DNA from: Amycolatopsis sacchari
GTDB taxonomy: Bacteria; Actinomycetota; Actinomycetes; Mycobacteriales; Pseudonocardiaceae
Length of the DNA stretch: 64,000 bases
Assembly (NCBI RefSeq): GCF_900114035.1
Contig: NZ_FORP01000011.1
Coordinates: 124,001 to 188,000, forward strand
Direction of reading: 5' to 3'
Shown here: piece by piece, positions 8,102-16,406 of the stretch
Layout: every line of letters starts with the position of its first letter
Position numbering within the stretch: the stretch's first letter is position 1
Notes under the pieces: generated by a model
Database searches by the model: none
Told to the model about the DNA's origin: nothing
Seen by the model: the letters and a program-made list of their open reading frames with translations, nothing else
Translations under genes and position numbers: made by a program

Positions 8102-9106
8102 TCAGTTCCGGACCGGGCGCGTCCGGCGTCGCAGCAGCCAGCCGCCGCCCGCGAGGCCCAGCGCACCGGCGGCGACACCGGCCGACACCATCGGGACCCG
8201 CGTGACCATGGTCGACACGCTGGACGAGTTGTTGCCCGGGTTCGGGTCGTCCTCGTTGCCGGCCACCGAGGCCGAGTTGGTGAAGATCTTCGGCGAGTTC
8301 TGGTCCACCACGGCGGTGAACGTGTACGCGTGACCCGCGCCGACGGCCAGCGGACCACCCGTGCAGGTGATCGTGTCAGTGGCGATCGTGCAGCCCGGGG
8401 GCGGCACCGCCTGCGTCAGCTCCCGCGGAAGCCGGTCGGTGAGGACGAAGCCCGTCGAGTCGGCCGGGCCGTTGTTCATGACCAGCAGCGTGTACTCGAT
8501 CCGGTCACCCGCGTTCGCCGAATCGGGGCCGGACTTCACGACCGAGAGGTCCGCCTGGGGACCGGCCGGCTCGCCGACCGAGACCTGCATGAACGAGATA
8601 CCCCGCGCCTGGTCCGGGTTGTTCAGCGCGGCCCACGTCAGCGACGTCGTCGGGGCGGTCGTCACGAGGACGGTCTCGTCCTCGGTTCCGGAGCCGTCCG
8701 GGCCGGTGTGGCACAGCGTCGAAGTGGCGGGATCCCAGGTGTGCGCGGGCGCCAGGCTCTCGACCGCCACCCCGCCGTCGGGGAACTGCACGCATTCGTA
8801 GCCGGGCGACTCGGGCGGCGAACCGTTGAGGTTGGTGATACCGAACCGGACGCTCACCGGCTCGCTGAACGACCAGGTCTGGGGGCCGTCGGCGGGGTAG
8901 GTCAGGTACACGCCCGACCCACCCCACCGCCCCTGGTCCACCGACGCCGTGACACCGTTGGCGAGCGTCGCCGACGCCGGCCCCTGGCCGATGGTCTGCA
9001 ACGGCACGTCGGCGGTGACCTGCGCGGCGCCGGCGCTCAGCGCGCCGGCGGCCACGGCTCCCGTCACCATCCCGGCACCCAGAAGTCCCAACAGGGGTCT
9101 TCGCAT
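8102..9106 (-). CDS. Secreted DUF11-repeat surface protein with C-terminal membrane anchor
   Basis: A 334-aa exported protein. Residues 1-30 form a signal peptide (M-R-R-P-L then a hydrophobic run and an A-G-A-A cleavage-like site). Residues about 190-300 contain a DUF11 (conserved repeat) beta-sandwich with A-D-L-S-V-V-K-S, V-M-N-N-G-P-A and N-N-S-S motifs. The C-terminus has one hydrophobic segment followed by L-R-R-R-T-R, which would hold the protein in the membrane facing outward. No LPXTG sorting signal is seen. The ribosome binding site is GGAAGG. It follows the orphan binding-protein gene on the same strand after 64 bp. Role: cell-surface or adhesion-like, unproven. Confidence 0.8.
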   Translation of the reverse strand: MRRPLLGLLGAGMVTGAVAAGALSAGAAQVTADVPLQTIGQGPASATLANGVTASVDQGRWGGSGVYLTYPADGPQTWSFSEPVSVRFGITNLNGSPPESPGYECVQFPDGGVAVESLAPAHTWDPATSTLCHTGPDGSGTEDETVLVTTAPTTSLTWAALNNPDQARGISFMQVSVGEPAGPQADLSVVKSGPDSANAGDRIEYTLLVMNNGPADSTGFVLTDRLPRELTQAVPPPGCTIATDTITCTGGPLAVGAGHAYTFTAVVDQNSPKIFTNSASVAGNEDDPNPGNNSSSVSTMVTRVPMVSAGVAAGALGLAGGGWLLRRRTRPVRN

Positions 9107-9114
9107 CGCTTTTC

Positions 9115-9149
9115 CTTCCCGTGAGGTTCATGGAACGGCACACGGGAAG
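9115..9149. terminator. Stem-loop between binding-protein gene and DUF11 gene
   Basis: Nine-base perfect arms (9115-9123 and 9141-9149) flank a 17-nt loop. The hairpin sits in the 64-bp gap after the orphan binding-protein gene and overlaps the ribosome binding site region of the DUF11 gene. It may attenuate read-through or mask that site; the function is inferred from position only. Confidence 0.4.
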
Positions 9150-9170
9150 ACCGGGCGGAGAGGGCGAACA

Positions 9171-10775
9171 TCACGCCCCGCTGCGCCACACCTCGTCCCA
9201 CAGGACGCCGCTGTTCACGACCAGCGGCGGGATCTTCGTGGTCAGCCCCGGCCCGTACACGCCCTTCACCGCGAGGTTCGCCGGGGCGAACGCCAGCCCG
9301 AACGGGGCGTAGGCCTTCTCGCTGATGTACTGGCCCGCCTGCAGGTACAGCGCGTCACGCTGCCCCGAATCCACCGTGGCCGACGCCTGGTTCAGCAGGT
9401 CGTCCAGGTGCGGGTCCTTGACACCGCTGAACGGCGACGTCGACGAGAAGCGGAACGCCACGCCCACCCCGGCGGCCGGGTCCCACGCGCCCGCGGTCTG
9501 CAGCATCGCCTGCCAGGTCCCGGAGTTGAACTGCTGGACCAAAGTGGACAGTTGGTAGGTCTCGATCGTGACGTTGATGCCGACGGCCTTCCACTGCGTC
9601 TGCAGCGCCGTCACCACCTGCTGCGCCACGTACGCGCCCAGCGTGCCCAGCTTGATGTTCAGCCCGCCGAGCTGCTGCACCAGCTGCTTGGCCTTCTCCG
9701 GGTCGTACGTGCGGTAACCCGGCACCGTGGGGTGGTTGAACAGCCCGCCCTCGGCGGTGAACATCTGGCTCACCGGGTACAGGCCCTTGAACAGGCCCTT
9801 CGCGATCGCCTCGAAGTCCGTCGCGTAGTAGATCGCCTGCCGCGCCAGCTCGTTGTCGAACGGCGCCGTCTTCGTGTTGAGCTGGATGACGTAGGGCGAC
9901 GTCGGCGGCTGGACGGTCACGGTGAGCCGGTTGTTCGTCTTCGCCTGCTCCAGCAGCGGAACCGTGCTCAGCCCCTCGTACGCCTGCGCCTGTCCCGCCT
10001 GCAGCGCCTGGTACGCGGGCTGGTCGCCGCCGATGGACTTGAACGTCAGCTTGTCCAGGTACGGCAGGCCCGCCTTGAAGTAGTTCGGGTTGCGCTCCAG
10101 CACCAGTTCGGAGCTGAGCCGGTTCGACACGACCTTGAACGGGCCCGCGCCCACCGGGTTGATCTTGAACTGGTCCGGGCCCGCCTGCTGCAGCGCGGTC
10201 GGCGAGACGATCCAGTTCACGTTGGAGATCGGGAACGCGTTGACCGCCGTGGCGTTGGGCCTGCTGAACTTCAGCACGATCGTGCGCGGGTCGGCCACGG
10301 TGATGCCGTCCTGCGTCAGCTGCCACTGCGGGGCGCACGTGCAGGTCGCCGTCACGTCGCGGCGGAAGTTGAAGGCGACGGCCTCGGCGTCGAGCGGGGT
10401 GCCGTCGCTGAACTTGATGCCCTGCCGCAGGGTGATCTTCAGCCCGCGGCCGCCGTCGAGCACCTCGTAGCTCTCGGCCTGGTTGGGTTCGACGCGGGCG
10501 TTGGTGCCGTCGTCGTTGGCGGCGACCCGGAACAGGCCGCCGTAGATGGCGCTCATCTGCGAGATGTTCGCGCCACCGGTGGTGTTCGTGGCCGGGTCGA
10601 GGCCGGAGGGCCAGCCGCCGGCGAACGCCCCGTCCTCCAGCACCGTCAGCTCACCGCCGCGCTGCGGCGGGCCCGCCGGGGCGGCGCTGCCGCCGGACGA
10701 ACCCTGGCCCCCGCACGCGGCGACGCCCAGGAGCGTCGCGAGCAGGAGTGCCGTCCATTGCCTTTTCCTTCTCAC
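9171..10775 (-). CDS. ABC transporter substrate-binding lipoprotein, oligopeptide/nickel family 5 (orphan)
   Basis: A 534-aa SBP_bac_5 family protein. The GTG at 10775 is chosen because GGGAGG lies just upstream and it gives a normal signal sequence R-R-K-R followed by a hydrophobic run. This ends in the lipobox G-V-A-A-C, with the lipidated Cys at 21; the frame is open much further upstream but not gene-like. The mature protein has the family's P-Q-R-G-G-x-L-T-V-L start and the K-F-S-D-G-T-P motif. No permease or ATPase gene is adjacent. It closely resembles the binding protein at 21872-23476 along its whole length, so it may deliver a related ligand to that permease. Divergent from an IclR gene, the likely regulator. 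Confidence 0.88.
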   Translation of the reverse strand: MRRKRQWTALLLATLLGVAACGGQGSSGGSAAPAGPPQRGGELTVLEDGAFAGGWPSGLDPATNTTGGANISQMSAIYGGLFRVAANDDGTNARVEPNQAESYEVLDGGRGLKITLRQGIKFSDGTPLDAEAVAFNFRRDVTATCTCAPQWQLTQDGITVADPRTIVLKFSRPNATAVNAFPISNVNWIVSPTALQQAGPDQFKINPVGAGPFKVVSNRLSSELVLERNPNYFKAGLPYLDKLTFKSIGGDQPAYQALQAGQAQAYEGLSTVPLLEQAKTNNRLTVTVQPPTSPYVIQLNTKTAPFDNELARQAIYYATDFEAIAKGLFKGLYPVSQMFTAEGGLFNHPTVPGYRTYDPEKAKQLVQQLGGLNIKLGTLGAYVAQQVVTALQTQWKAVGINVTIETYQLSTLVQQFNSGTWQAMLQTAGAWDPAAGVGVAFRFSSTSPFSGVKDPHLDDLLNQASATVDSGQRDALYLQAGQYISEKAYAPFGLAFAPANLAVKGVYGPGLTTKIPPLVVNSGVLWDEVWRSGA

Positions 10776-11088
10776 GTGCGTCCTCCCACTGTCCACTCCG
10801 ACCTGGTGGTTCCGCTCAGGGTGACCGCGGGGACCGGGGCCGACAACGAGCGATTTCACGGGACGGAAAGGAAGCTGGGCCGCGCGCGCCGGGATGCCAG
10901 CGGGGAAGCACCGCGTACAACATCCGTCGCGGCACCCGCGAGCGCTTTCGGCGAAGGCGCGGAGTTGGTCTTGTGGCGGGCCCGCGGCCCCGGGAAGAAT
11001 CGTAAGACGCACCCGGTCCGTCCTGCTGGACGCCCTGTGAAATCCATTTAGGACGGTGCGGGACACCGTGGTCTTGCGGAGGTGTGAC
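10776..11088. promoter_or_regulatory. Divergent promoter region between binding protein and IclR regulator
   Basis: A 313-bp gap with no credible gene. It contains the short palindrome AAAT-CC-ATTT at 11040-11049, the general style of an IclR-family operator, 40 bp before the IclR start. A separated inverted pair ATTTCAC (10853-10859) and GTGAAAT (11036-11042) is also present. Autoregulation by IclR and control of the divergent binding-protein gene are inferred from layout. Confidence 0.45.
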
Positions 11089-11934
11089 ATGCCCGGTTCC
11101 CCGGCGACGGCGGCGGGAAGGCGGACCGTGGCGGAGCCGGAGCCCCGGCCCACCGCGGCGATGCGGGTACTGGCCGTGCTCGGCGCGTTCGGTCCCCGTC
11201 ACCGCACCCTGACGCTCAGCGACATCGCGCGGCGCGCGAACCTGACCCTGCCCACGGCGCACCGGCTCATCCGGGAGCTGGTCGCGTGGGGCGGCCTCGA
11301 ACGCGACGAGGACGGCCGGTACTCGGTCGGCCTGCGGCTGCTCGAACTCGCCGCGCTCGCCCCGCGGGGGCTGCAGCTGCGCGAGGCCGCGTTCCCGTAC
11401 CTGGACAACCTGCACGAGACGACGAGGGGCAACGTGCACCTCGGGGTCCGTGACGGGCGGGAGGTCGTGTACGTCGAGACGCTGCGGTCCCGCAAGCCGG
11501 TGAGCAGCAGGGTGGGCGACCGGTGGCCGATGCACGCCACCGGGACCGGGCTGGTGCTGCTGGCGCACGCCGAGCCCGAGCTGCAGGCGGAGGTGCTGCG
11601 CTCGCCGCTGGAGCGGTTCACGCCGCTGACGATCACCGACCCGGCGGAGCTGCGCAGGCAGCTCGCGCGGATCCGGCAGACCGGCGTCGCGGTCGCGCGC
11701 GGCCAGATCACGGTGGACGACATGGTGGTCGCGGTCCCGGTGGTGGGGGTCGACGGGCACGTGACGGCGGCGATCAGCGTGGTGGTGGAGACGGCACGGG
11801 CCCGGCCACGCGCACTGGCCCGCATCCTGATGGAGACCTCGCGCTCCCTGTCCCGCACGCTCGCGGAACGCGCCGTCCCGACGGCGGCGCCCCGGTGGCT
11901 CGCCGAGACCCCCGCACCCCGGGCGGCGCACTGA
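11089..11934 (+). CDS. IclR family transcriptional regulator
   Basis: A 281-aa regulator. The N-terminal winged helix-turn-helix occupies about residues 20-85 (L-S-D-I-A-R-R-A-N-L-T then T-A-H-R-L-I-R-E-L). The C-terminal IclR effector domain follows (H-A-T-G-T-G and later V-A-V-P-V-V-G). The ATG at 11089 is preferred over an upstream GTG at 11056 because GGAGG lies 8 nt before it. It is divergent from the orphan substrate-binding protein gene, and its own promoter region contains IclR-like palindromic sequence, so regulation of that uptake protein is likely. The effector is unknown. Confidence 0.88.
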   Translation: MPGSPATAAGRRTVAEPEPRPTAAMRVLAVLGAFGPRHRTLTLSDIARRANLTLPTAHRLIRELVAWGGLERDEDGRYSVGLRLLELAALAPRGLQLREAAFPYLDNLHETTRGNVHLGVRDGREVVYVETLRSRKPVSSRVGDRWPMHATGTGLVLLAHAEPELQAEVLRSPLERFTPLTITDPAELRRQLARIRQTGVAVARGQITVDDMVVAVPVVGVDGHVTAAISVVVETARARPRALARILMETSRSLSRTLAERAVPTAAPRWLAETPAPRAAH

Positions 11935-11943
11935 CGGCTTGCT

Positions 11944-11975
11944 GGGGCCCCGCGGCCCCGTAGTCCACTGTGGAC
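11944..11975. terminator. Short convergent hairpins between IclR and TetR genes
   Basis: Two small palindromes fill the 46-bp convergent gap. One is GGGGCC/GGCCCC (11944-11949 and 11954-11959) with a CCGC loop. The other is GTCCACTGTGGAC (11963-11975). Either could act as a weak bidirectional terminator. Confidence 0.4.
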
Positions 11976-11980
11976 CTCGC

Positions 11981-12625
11981 CTACGCGGTACCGCCGGATT
12001 CGCCGTCCGCCCGGAGCACGAGCGGCAGGTGGATGTCGTCGACGATGTCGACGATGACCGCGTCCACGTCGGGGTCCGGCGTCATCAGCAGGTGCCTGAT
12101 GATCAGGTCGGTCGCGACGGTCACGCGGCGGGTGCCGCGCACCCGCGGGTCGACCTCGCCGCGCTCGATGCCGCGCTCCAGCAAGGTCGTCATGATCTGC
12201 TCGGCGACGTCGAACTGGGCCTCGGCCAGCGCCGCGAACTCGGGACTGCGGGCGATTTCGCTGACCACGGTGCGGATGACACTGCCGAAGGGACCGGTGA
12301 TCCGCGCCCCCATCTCCCGCAGCACCGCGAGCACATCGGTCCGGTACGCGCCGGTGTCCGGCACCTCGATGTCGGCCATCTGGTGGCGCGCACAGGCGTC
12401 GGCGACCAGCTGGGGCAGCCCGGACCAGCGGCGGTAGATCGCGGCCTTGCTGGTCCTGGCCCTGGCCGCCACCCTGTCGACGGTCAGCGCGGGGTAGCCG
12501 ACCTCGGTCAGCTCTTCGACGGTGGCCGTGAGTATCGCCTGCTCCAGGGCCTCCCCGCGGCGGCGCGGCCCGCGGCGCGGGTCCGTGGTGGCCGGCTCGG
12601 CGGCGTGCTCCGTGTGCGGTGGCAT
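11981..12625 (-). CDS. TetR family transcriptional regulator
   Basis: A 214-aa TetR-type repressor. The helix-turn-helix is at about residues 28-75 (E-A-L-E-Q-A-I-L, then A-A-R-A-R-T-S-K-A-A-I-Y-R-R-W). A ligand-binding helical domain follows, of the TetR_C group common in actinobacteria. The ATG at 12625 has GAGGAG upstream. It is divergent from the cupin operon across 126 bp that contain strong palindromes, so it most likely represses that operon and itself. The ligand is unknown. Confidence 0.87.
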   Translation of the reverse strand: MPPHTEHAAEPATTDPRRGPRRRGEALEQAILTATVEELTEVGYPALTVDRVAARARTSKAAIYRRWSGLPQLVADACARHQMADIEVPDTGAYRTDVLAVLREMGARITGPFGSVIRTVVSEIARSPEFAALAEAQFDVAEQIMTTLLERGIERGEVDPRVRGTRRVTVATDLIIRHLLMTPDPDVDAVIVDIVDDIHLPLVLRADGESGGTA

Positions 12626-12677
12626 CTCGCTCCTCGCGTGTTCCTCGTCGCCCTTGCCGGGCGGCCGCGCCCAGGCT

Positions 12678-12738
12678 ACTGTAGTGAAAGAGTACGAAAT
12701 CGTACCCTAAGTAGCACGCCGTAAAGCCTGACTACAGT
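12678..12738. promoter_or_regulatory. TetR/cupin divergent operator region
   Basis: A perfect palindrome GTACGA-AA-TCGTAC lies at 12692-12705. It is bracketed by an inverted pair ACTGTAGT (12678-12685) and ACTACAGT (12731-12738). The region is AT-richer than its surroundings and lies between the TetR start (12625) and the cupin start (12752). TetR repressors usually bind such sites in their own divergent promoter. Binding is inferred. Confidence 0.65.
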
Positions 12739-12751
12739 GAGGAGTCGGCCC

Positions 12752-13309
12752 ATGTCGACGACCGCAGAGAACCCGACGACCGCAACCGCCCCCGAGGTCC
12801 CGCTGCCGCCCGCACCGGAGGAGGCGACGTTCGCCCAGCCGGACATGTTCATGCCCCTGGAACCGGACAGCTTCCAGCCGATCGCGGGCTTCCCGGCCGC
12901 GGACCTGCGTCCGCTGCCGGCCGTCGCGAAGTACAGCGGCGGTCTGGCCAACGCTTTCGTCATCAAGGCCAACCCCGAGTACAAGTGGCAGGGCGCGCCC
13001 TGGCACATGCACCACCTCAACGTGCACTTCAACTACATCGTCAAGGGGTGGGCCCTCTTCGAGTTCGAGGGAGTCGGCAAGGTCCGCCTGGAGGCGGGCA
13101 CGGCCTTCTACCAGCCGCCGCGCAACCGGCACCGCGAACTGGACGCCTCGTCCGACTTCGAGGTCATCGCGGTCGAGCTGCCCGCGTCCTACCCGACCAC
13201 GTTCTACGCCCTCGACCCGGAAACCGGCGAGTACCGCGCGACGGTGATCGACGCCGAGACCCAGGGCGGCGAGCTGACGAACGTCGTGAAGGTCGACGAG
13301 GCGGGATGA
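12752..13309 (+). CDS. Cupin-domain protein
   Basis: A 185-aa single-cupin protein. The ATG at 12752 follows GAGGAG; an upstream in-frame start at 12737 is less likely. The cupin metal motif is seen as W-H-M-H-H at about 84-88 followed by Y-I-V-K-G-W. The second motif is around P-P-R-N-R-H at about 122-127. These would bind a metal and support a dioxygenase, isomerase or decarboxylase activity, or simply ligand binding. It is the first gene of the operon cupin / SnoaL-like / amidase / quinone oxidoreductase and overlaps the second by ATGA. The substrate is not evident. Confidence 0.8.
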   Translation: MSTTAENPTTATAPEVPLPPAPEEATFAQPDMFMPLEPDSFQPIAGFPAADLRPLPAVAKYSGGLANAFVIKANPEYKWQGAPWHMHHLNVHFNYIVKGWALFEFEGVGKVRLEAGTAFYQPPRNRHRELDASSDFEVIAVELPASYPTTFYALDPETGEYRATVIDAETQGGELTNVVKVDEAG

Positions 13310-13791
13310 CCGGACCGCTGAGCGCGCCACTCGAGGCCCGGGTGGCGCGCCTGGAGGCCCTGGACGCCATCCGCGCGCTGCAGATGGCTTACGTCCGCTT
13401 CTGCGACGCGGGTTTCCCGCTCGACCGCATCCCCGAGCTGTTCACGCCGGCGTGCGTGTGGGACGGCGGCGGACTGCTGGGGCGGCACGCGGGGCATGCG
13501 GAGCTGCGGAGGCACTTCGCCGACGTCGCGGCCACGCTGGAGTGGTCGCTGCACTACATCGTCAGCGGCGACATCGAGCTGGCCGACGACCTGCGCAGCG
13601 CCCGCTCCACCTGGTACCTCTGGCAACCGCTGACGATCTACGGGACCGCCGCGTGGCACATGGGCCGCTACCGCGAGCGGCACGAACCCGGCCCCGGCGG
13701 CTGGCGGATCAGCGACCTCGTCCTGACCGTCGACGCGTTCACGCCGTTCGACCGGGGCTGGGTGGCGCAACGATTCATGCCCCTCGCCTGA
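13306..13791 (+). CDS. SnoaL-like / NTF2-fold protein
   Basis: A 161-aa protein with the pattern of the SnoaL_4-type NTF2-like fold. An N-terminal helix (R-V-A-R-L-E-A-L-D-A-I) leads to A-Y-V-R-F-C-D-A-G, then H-Y-I-V-S-G and a C-terminal F-D-R-G-W. Family members are small cyclases, hydratases, isomerases or subunits of ring-hydroxylating enzymes. The ATG start overlaps the cupin stop (ATGA), so the two are translationally coupled and probably work on the same compound. It is followed after 37 bp by an amidase. Confidence 0.72.
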   Translation: MTGPLSAPLEARVARLEALDAIRALQMAYVRFCDAGFPLDRIPELFTPACVWDGGGLLGRHAGHAELRRHFADVAATLEWSLHYIVSGDIELADDLRSARSTWYLWQPLTIYGTAAWHMGRYRERHEPGPGGWRISDLVLTVDAFTPFDRGWVAQRFMPLA

Positions 13792-13828
13792 CCTGGCCGG
13801 GGTCCACCGGAAACCGAAAGGGGTGCGC

Positions 13829-15379
13829 ATGTCGCACGCCATCAGCGAGGAGGAGTTCTACGACCTCGCCTCCTCGTGGGGAATCTCGCGTGCCGGCGCG
13901 GCCGGCGTCCTGCCCGCCATCGCCCACCTGGCACCGGTCATCGCCGCGATGGACGACCTGCGGGCGGACCCGCCGTCGGTGGCGCAGGCCGATCGCGTCG
14001 TGCACACCGACGCCCGCCAAGACCCGTACAACGCGGTCGTGCACTGGGTGTCGGTGCGCAAGCCGGGCGCGCGCGGGCTCCTGTCCGGCGTCGGCGTCGC
14101 GGTCAAGGACTGCGTGGCGGTGGCCGGTGTGCCGATGACGGCGGGCTCGGCGTTGCTGCAGGGGTTCGTGCCCGACCGGGACAGCACCGTGGTCCGCCGG
14201 CTGCTCGACGCGGGCGGGCACATCTGCGCCACCACCAACATGGACGAGATGGGGGTCGCCCCGAGCGGTGACTCGAGCTGCTACGGGCCGACCCTCAACC
14301 CGTGGGACACCACGCGGACCGCGGGCGGCTCGTCCGGCGGTTCGGCGGCGGCGCTGTACTACGACGGCATCGACGTCGCGCTCGGCGCGGACTCCGGCGG
14401 CTCGGTGCGGATCCCGGCGGCGTGGTGCGGGCTGGTCGGTCTCAAGCCGACGCACGGCCTGGTGCCGCACTCCGGGGTGCTCGGCGGGGAGCCGCTGCTC
14501 GACCACGTCGGCCCGCTCGCCCGCACCACGGCCGACGTCGCGGCCGTGCTGCAGGTGCTGGCCGGGACCGACGACGAGGACCCCGACCCGCGCCAGCCCG
14601 CGCGGCTGCCCCGGCTCGACGCCGTGGCCGCGGTCGAGTCGGCACCGGCGTCCCTGGCCGGTCTGCGCATCGGGGTCCTGGCCGAGGGGCTGGATCCCGC
14701 GGGCGGGGTGTCGCCGGAGGTCCGCCAGGCGTTCGACGTCTCGCTCGCCCGGCTGCGTGAGCTGGGCGCGTCGGTGGTGCCCGTTTCGGTGCCCGAGCAC
14801 CGGTTGTGCGGGCCGATCGCGTTCAACCTGTTCCCGGAGAGTTTCGCGGCGCAGATGCGTGGCGGCGGGGCGTTGTTCGGTGCGGGCGGCCGCTACTGGC
14901 CGGAGCTCGCCGAGGCCCTGCGGCGGGGGTTCGAGAAGGTGGGCGACGCCCTGTCGCCCACGCTCAAACTGATGCTGATCCTGGGCAGCGGAGCGGAACG
15001 CGCAGGCGGCGGCAGTCGCTACGCGCGGGCGGCCAACCTGCGGCACCTCGTCACCACCGGCTACGAGAAGGCGCTCGCCGAGTGCGATGTGCTCGCCATG
15101 CCGACCGTACCCGTGGTGGCCCACCCGGTGGCGCCCGGTCTCGACCCCGCCGACCGGGCGCTCCGGGCGTGGGGCCTGGTCGCCAACACGGCGCCGACGA
15201 ACATCACCGGCCATCCCGCGATCACCCTCCCGCTCGGTCTCGCCGAGGGGCTGCCCGCCGGCGTCATGCTCGTCGGCCGGAAGTTCGCCGACACGCGGCT
15301 GCTCACGGTGGGCGAGACGGTCGAAAGGGCGATCGGCTGGCCGCGGCGCCCACCGGAAAACCGAGGAGGAACGTCGTGA
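13829..15379 (+). CDS. Amidase (amidase signature family)
   Basis: A 516-aa amidase-signature hydrolase. The Ser-cisSer-Lys triad is visible: Lys93 in V-A-V-K-D, cis-Ser168 in G-G-S-S-G-G-S, and nucleophile Ser192 in D-S-G-G-S-V-R-I-P. The ATG at 13829 is preferred to a GTG six bases earlier because of the AAAGGGG upstream. It hydrolyses an amide to a carboxylate plus ammonia or an amine. Lying between the SnoaL-like gene and a quinone oxidoreductase gene, it is part of the TetR-controlled operon. Length and motifs are complete, so it should be active. Confidence 0.9.
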   Translation: MSHAISEEEFYDLASSWGISRAGAAGVLPAIAHLAPVIAAMDDLRADPPSVAQADRVVHTDARQDPYNAVVHWVSVRKPGARGLLSGVGVAVKDCVAVAGVPMTAGSALLQGFVPDRDSTVVRRLLDAGGHICATTNMDEMGVAPSGDSSCYGPTLNPWDTTRTAGGSSGGSAAALYYDGIDVALGADSGGSVRIPAAWCGLVGLKPTHGLVPHSGVLGGEPLLDHVGPLARTTADVAAVLQVLAGTDDEDPDPRQPARLPRLDAVAAVESAPASLAGLRIGVLAEGLDPAGGVSPEVRQAFDVSLARLRELGASVVPVSVPEHRLCGPIAFNLFPESFAAQMRGGGALFGAGGRYWPELAEALRRGFEKVGDALSPTLKLMLILGSGAERAGGGSRYARAANLRHLVTTGYEKALAECDVLAMPTVPVVAHPVAPGLDPADRALRAWGLVANTAPTNITGHPAITLPLGLAEGLPAGVMLVGRKFADTRLLTVGETVERAIGWPRRPPENRGGTS

Positions 15380-15392
15380 AAGGACAGAAGAC

Positions 15393-16385
15393 ATGGCGAT
15401 GATGCGCGCGGCGCAGTACGACCGCTACGGGCCGCCGGACGTGTTGTACGAGGGCAAGGTCGCGGTGCCGCGGCCGCGGCCGGGTCAGCTCCTGGTGCGG
15501 GTGCAGGCGACCAGCGTGAACGGCGGGGAACTCAGCGCCCGGGCCGGAAAACTGCGCCTGCTGACCGGAAAGCGCTTTCCCAAAGGGATCGGGCTCGACT
15601 TCGTGGGCGAGGTCGCCGACCCCGGTTCCGGTGACTCCGGTCTCCTGGCGGGTGATCGCGTGTGGGGTACCCTCCCGCGCACCGCCGAGGTCGGCTCGCG
15701 GAGCGGGGCGGCGGCCGAGTACCTGGCGGTCGACGCGGACCGCGTGTCGCGCGCTCCGGCCGGCCTCACCCCGGTCGAAGCGGCGTCGCTGGTGGTGGCG
15801 GTGGTGCCGATCATCGGCCTGCGCGACAAGGCGCACCTCGTCCGCGGCGAGCGCCTCCTCGTGCGCGGGGCCAGCGGGGGCACCGGCAGCCTGGCCGTGC
15901 AGGTCGGCAAGGCGATGGGCGCGCACGTCACCGGGCTGGCCGGACCGGCCAACCTGGATTTCGTGCGCGGGCTCGGCGCCGACGAGGTGGTCAGCTACAG
16001 GACCGCGGGCCCGGCCGACCTCGGTTCGTTCGACGTCGTGTTCGACACCGTCGGCACCGACCTCGCCGCGTTCCGCCGCCTGCTGACGCCCGGGGGCAGG
16101 ATGGTGGCGATCTCCTTCGACCTCGAGCACATCGCGCGCTCGCTCGGCTCCATCGCCGCGTCCGCGGTGCACGGCTCGCGGCGGGTGCGGTTCTTCAGCG
16201 GCAACCCGAAGCGGGAACTGCTCGCCGAGGTCACCCGCCTCGCGGAGAACGGGCAGCTGCGGCCGGTCGTCGACGGCGTCCACCCGCTCTCCGCCATCGC
16301 CGAAGCCCACCGCGCCGTCGAAGCGGGCGGCGTGCGGGGCAAGCACATCATCGACGTCGACGGCTCCGGCCAGGCTGCCCCGTGA
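15393..16385 (+). CDS. MDR-family zinc-independent quinone-oxidoreductase-like protein
   Basis: A 330-aa medium-chain dehydrogenase/reductase of the quinone oxidoreductase (QOR) type. The N-terminal GroES-like domain lacks the zinc-ligand cysteines of alcohol dehydrogenases. The nucleotide-binding loop is R-G-A-S-G-G-T-G-S. The ATG at 15393 has AAGGAC upstream, 13 bp after the amidase stop; the longer frame beginning at 15087 is inside the amidase. It probably reduces an enone or quinone with NADPH. Last gene of the cupin operon; the SDR gene converges on it from the other side. Confidence 0.86.
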   Translation: MAMMRAAQYDRYGPPDVLYEGKVAVPRPRPGQLLVRVQATSVNGGELSARAGKLRLLTGKRFPKGIGLDFVGEVADPGSGDSGLLAGDRVWGTLPRTAEVGSRSGAAAEYLAVDADRVSRAPAGLTPVEAASLVVAVVPIIGLRDKAHLVRGERLLVRGASGGTGSLAVQVGKAMGAHVTGLAGPANLDFVRGLGADEVVSYRTAGPADLGSFDVVFDTVGTDLAAFRRLLTPGGRMVAISFDLEHIARSLGSIAASAVHGSRRVRFFSGNPKRELLAEVTRLAENGQLRPVVDGVHPLSAIAEAHRAVEAGGVRGKHIIDVDGSGQAAP

Positions 16386-16406
16386 GGCCGTCCCGGGCCG
16401 GCCGCG

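Noticed and set aside
10776-11153. N-terminal extension of the orphan binding protein to 11153
   Set aside because: The GTG at 10775 has a strong ribosome binding site and begins a proper lipoprotein signal; the extension overlaps the IclR gene.
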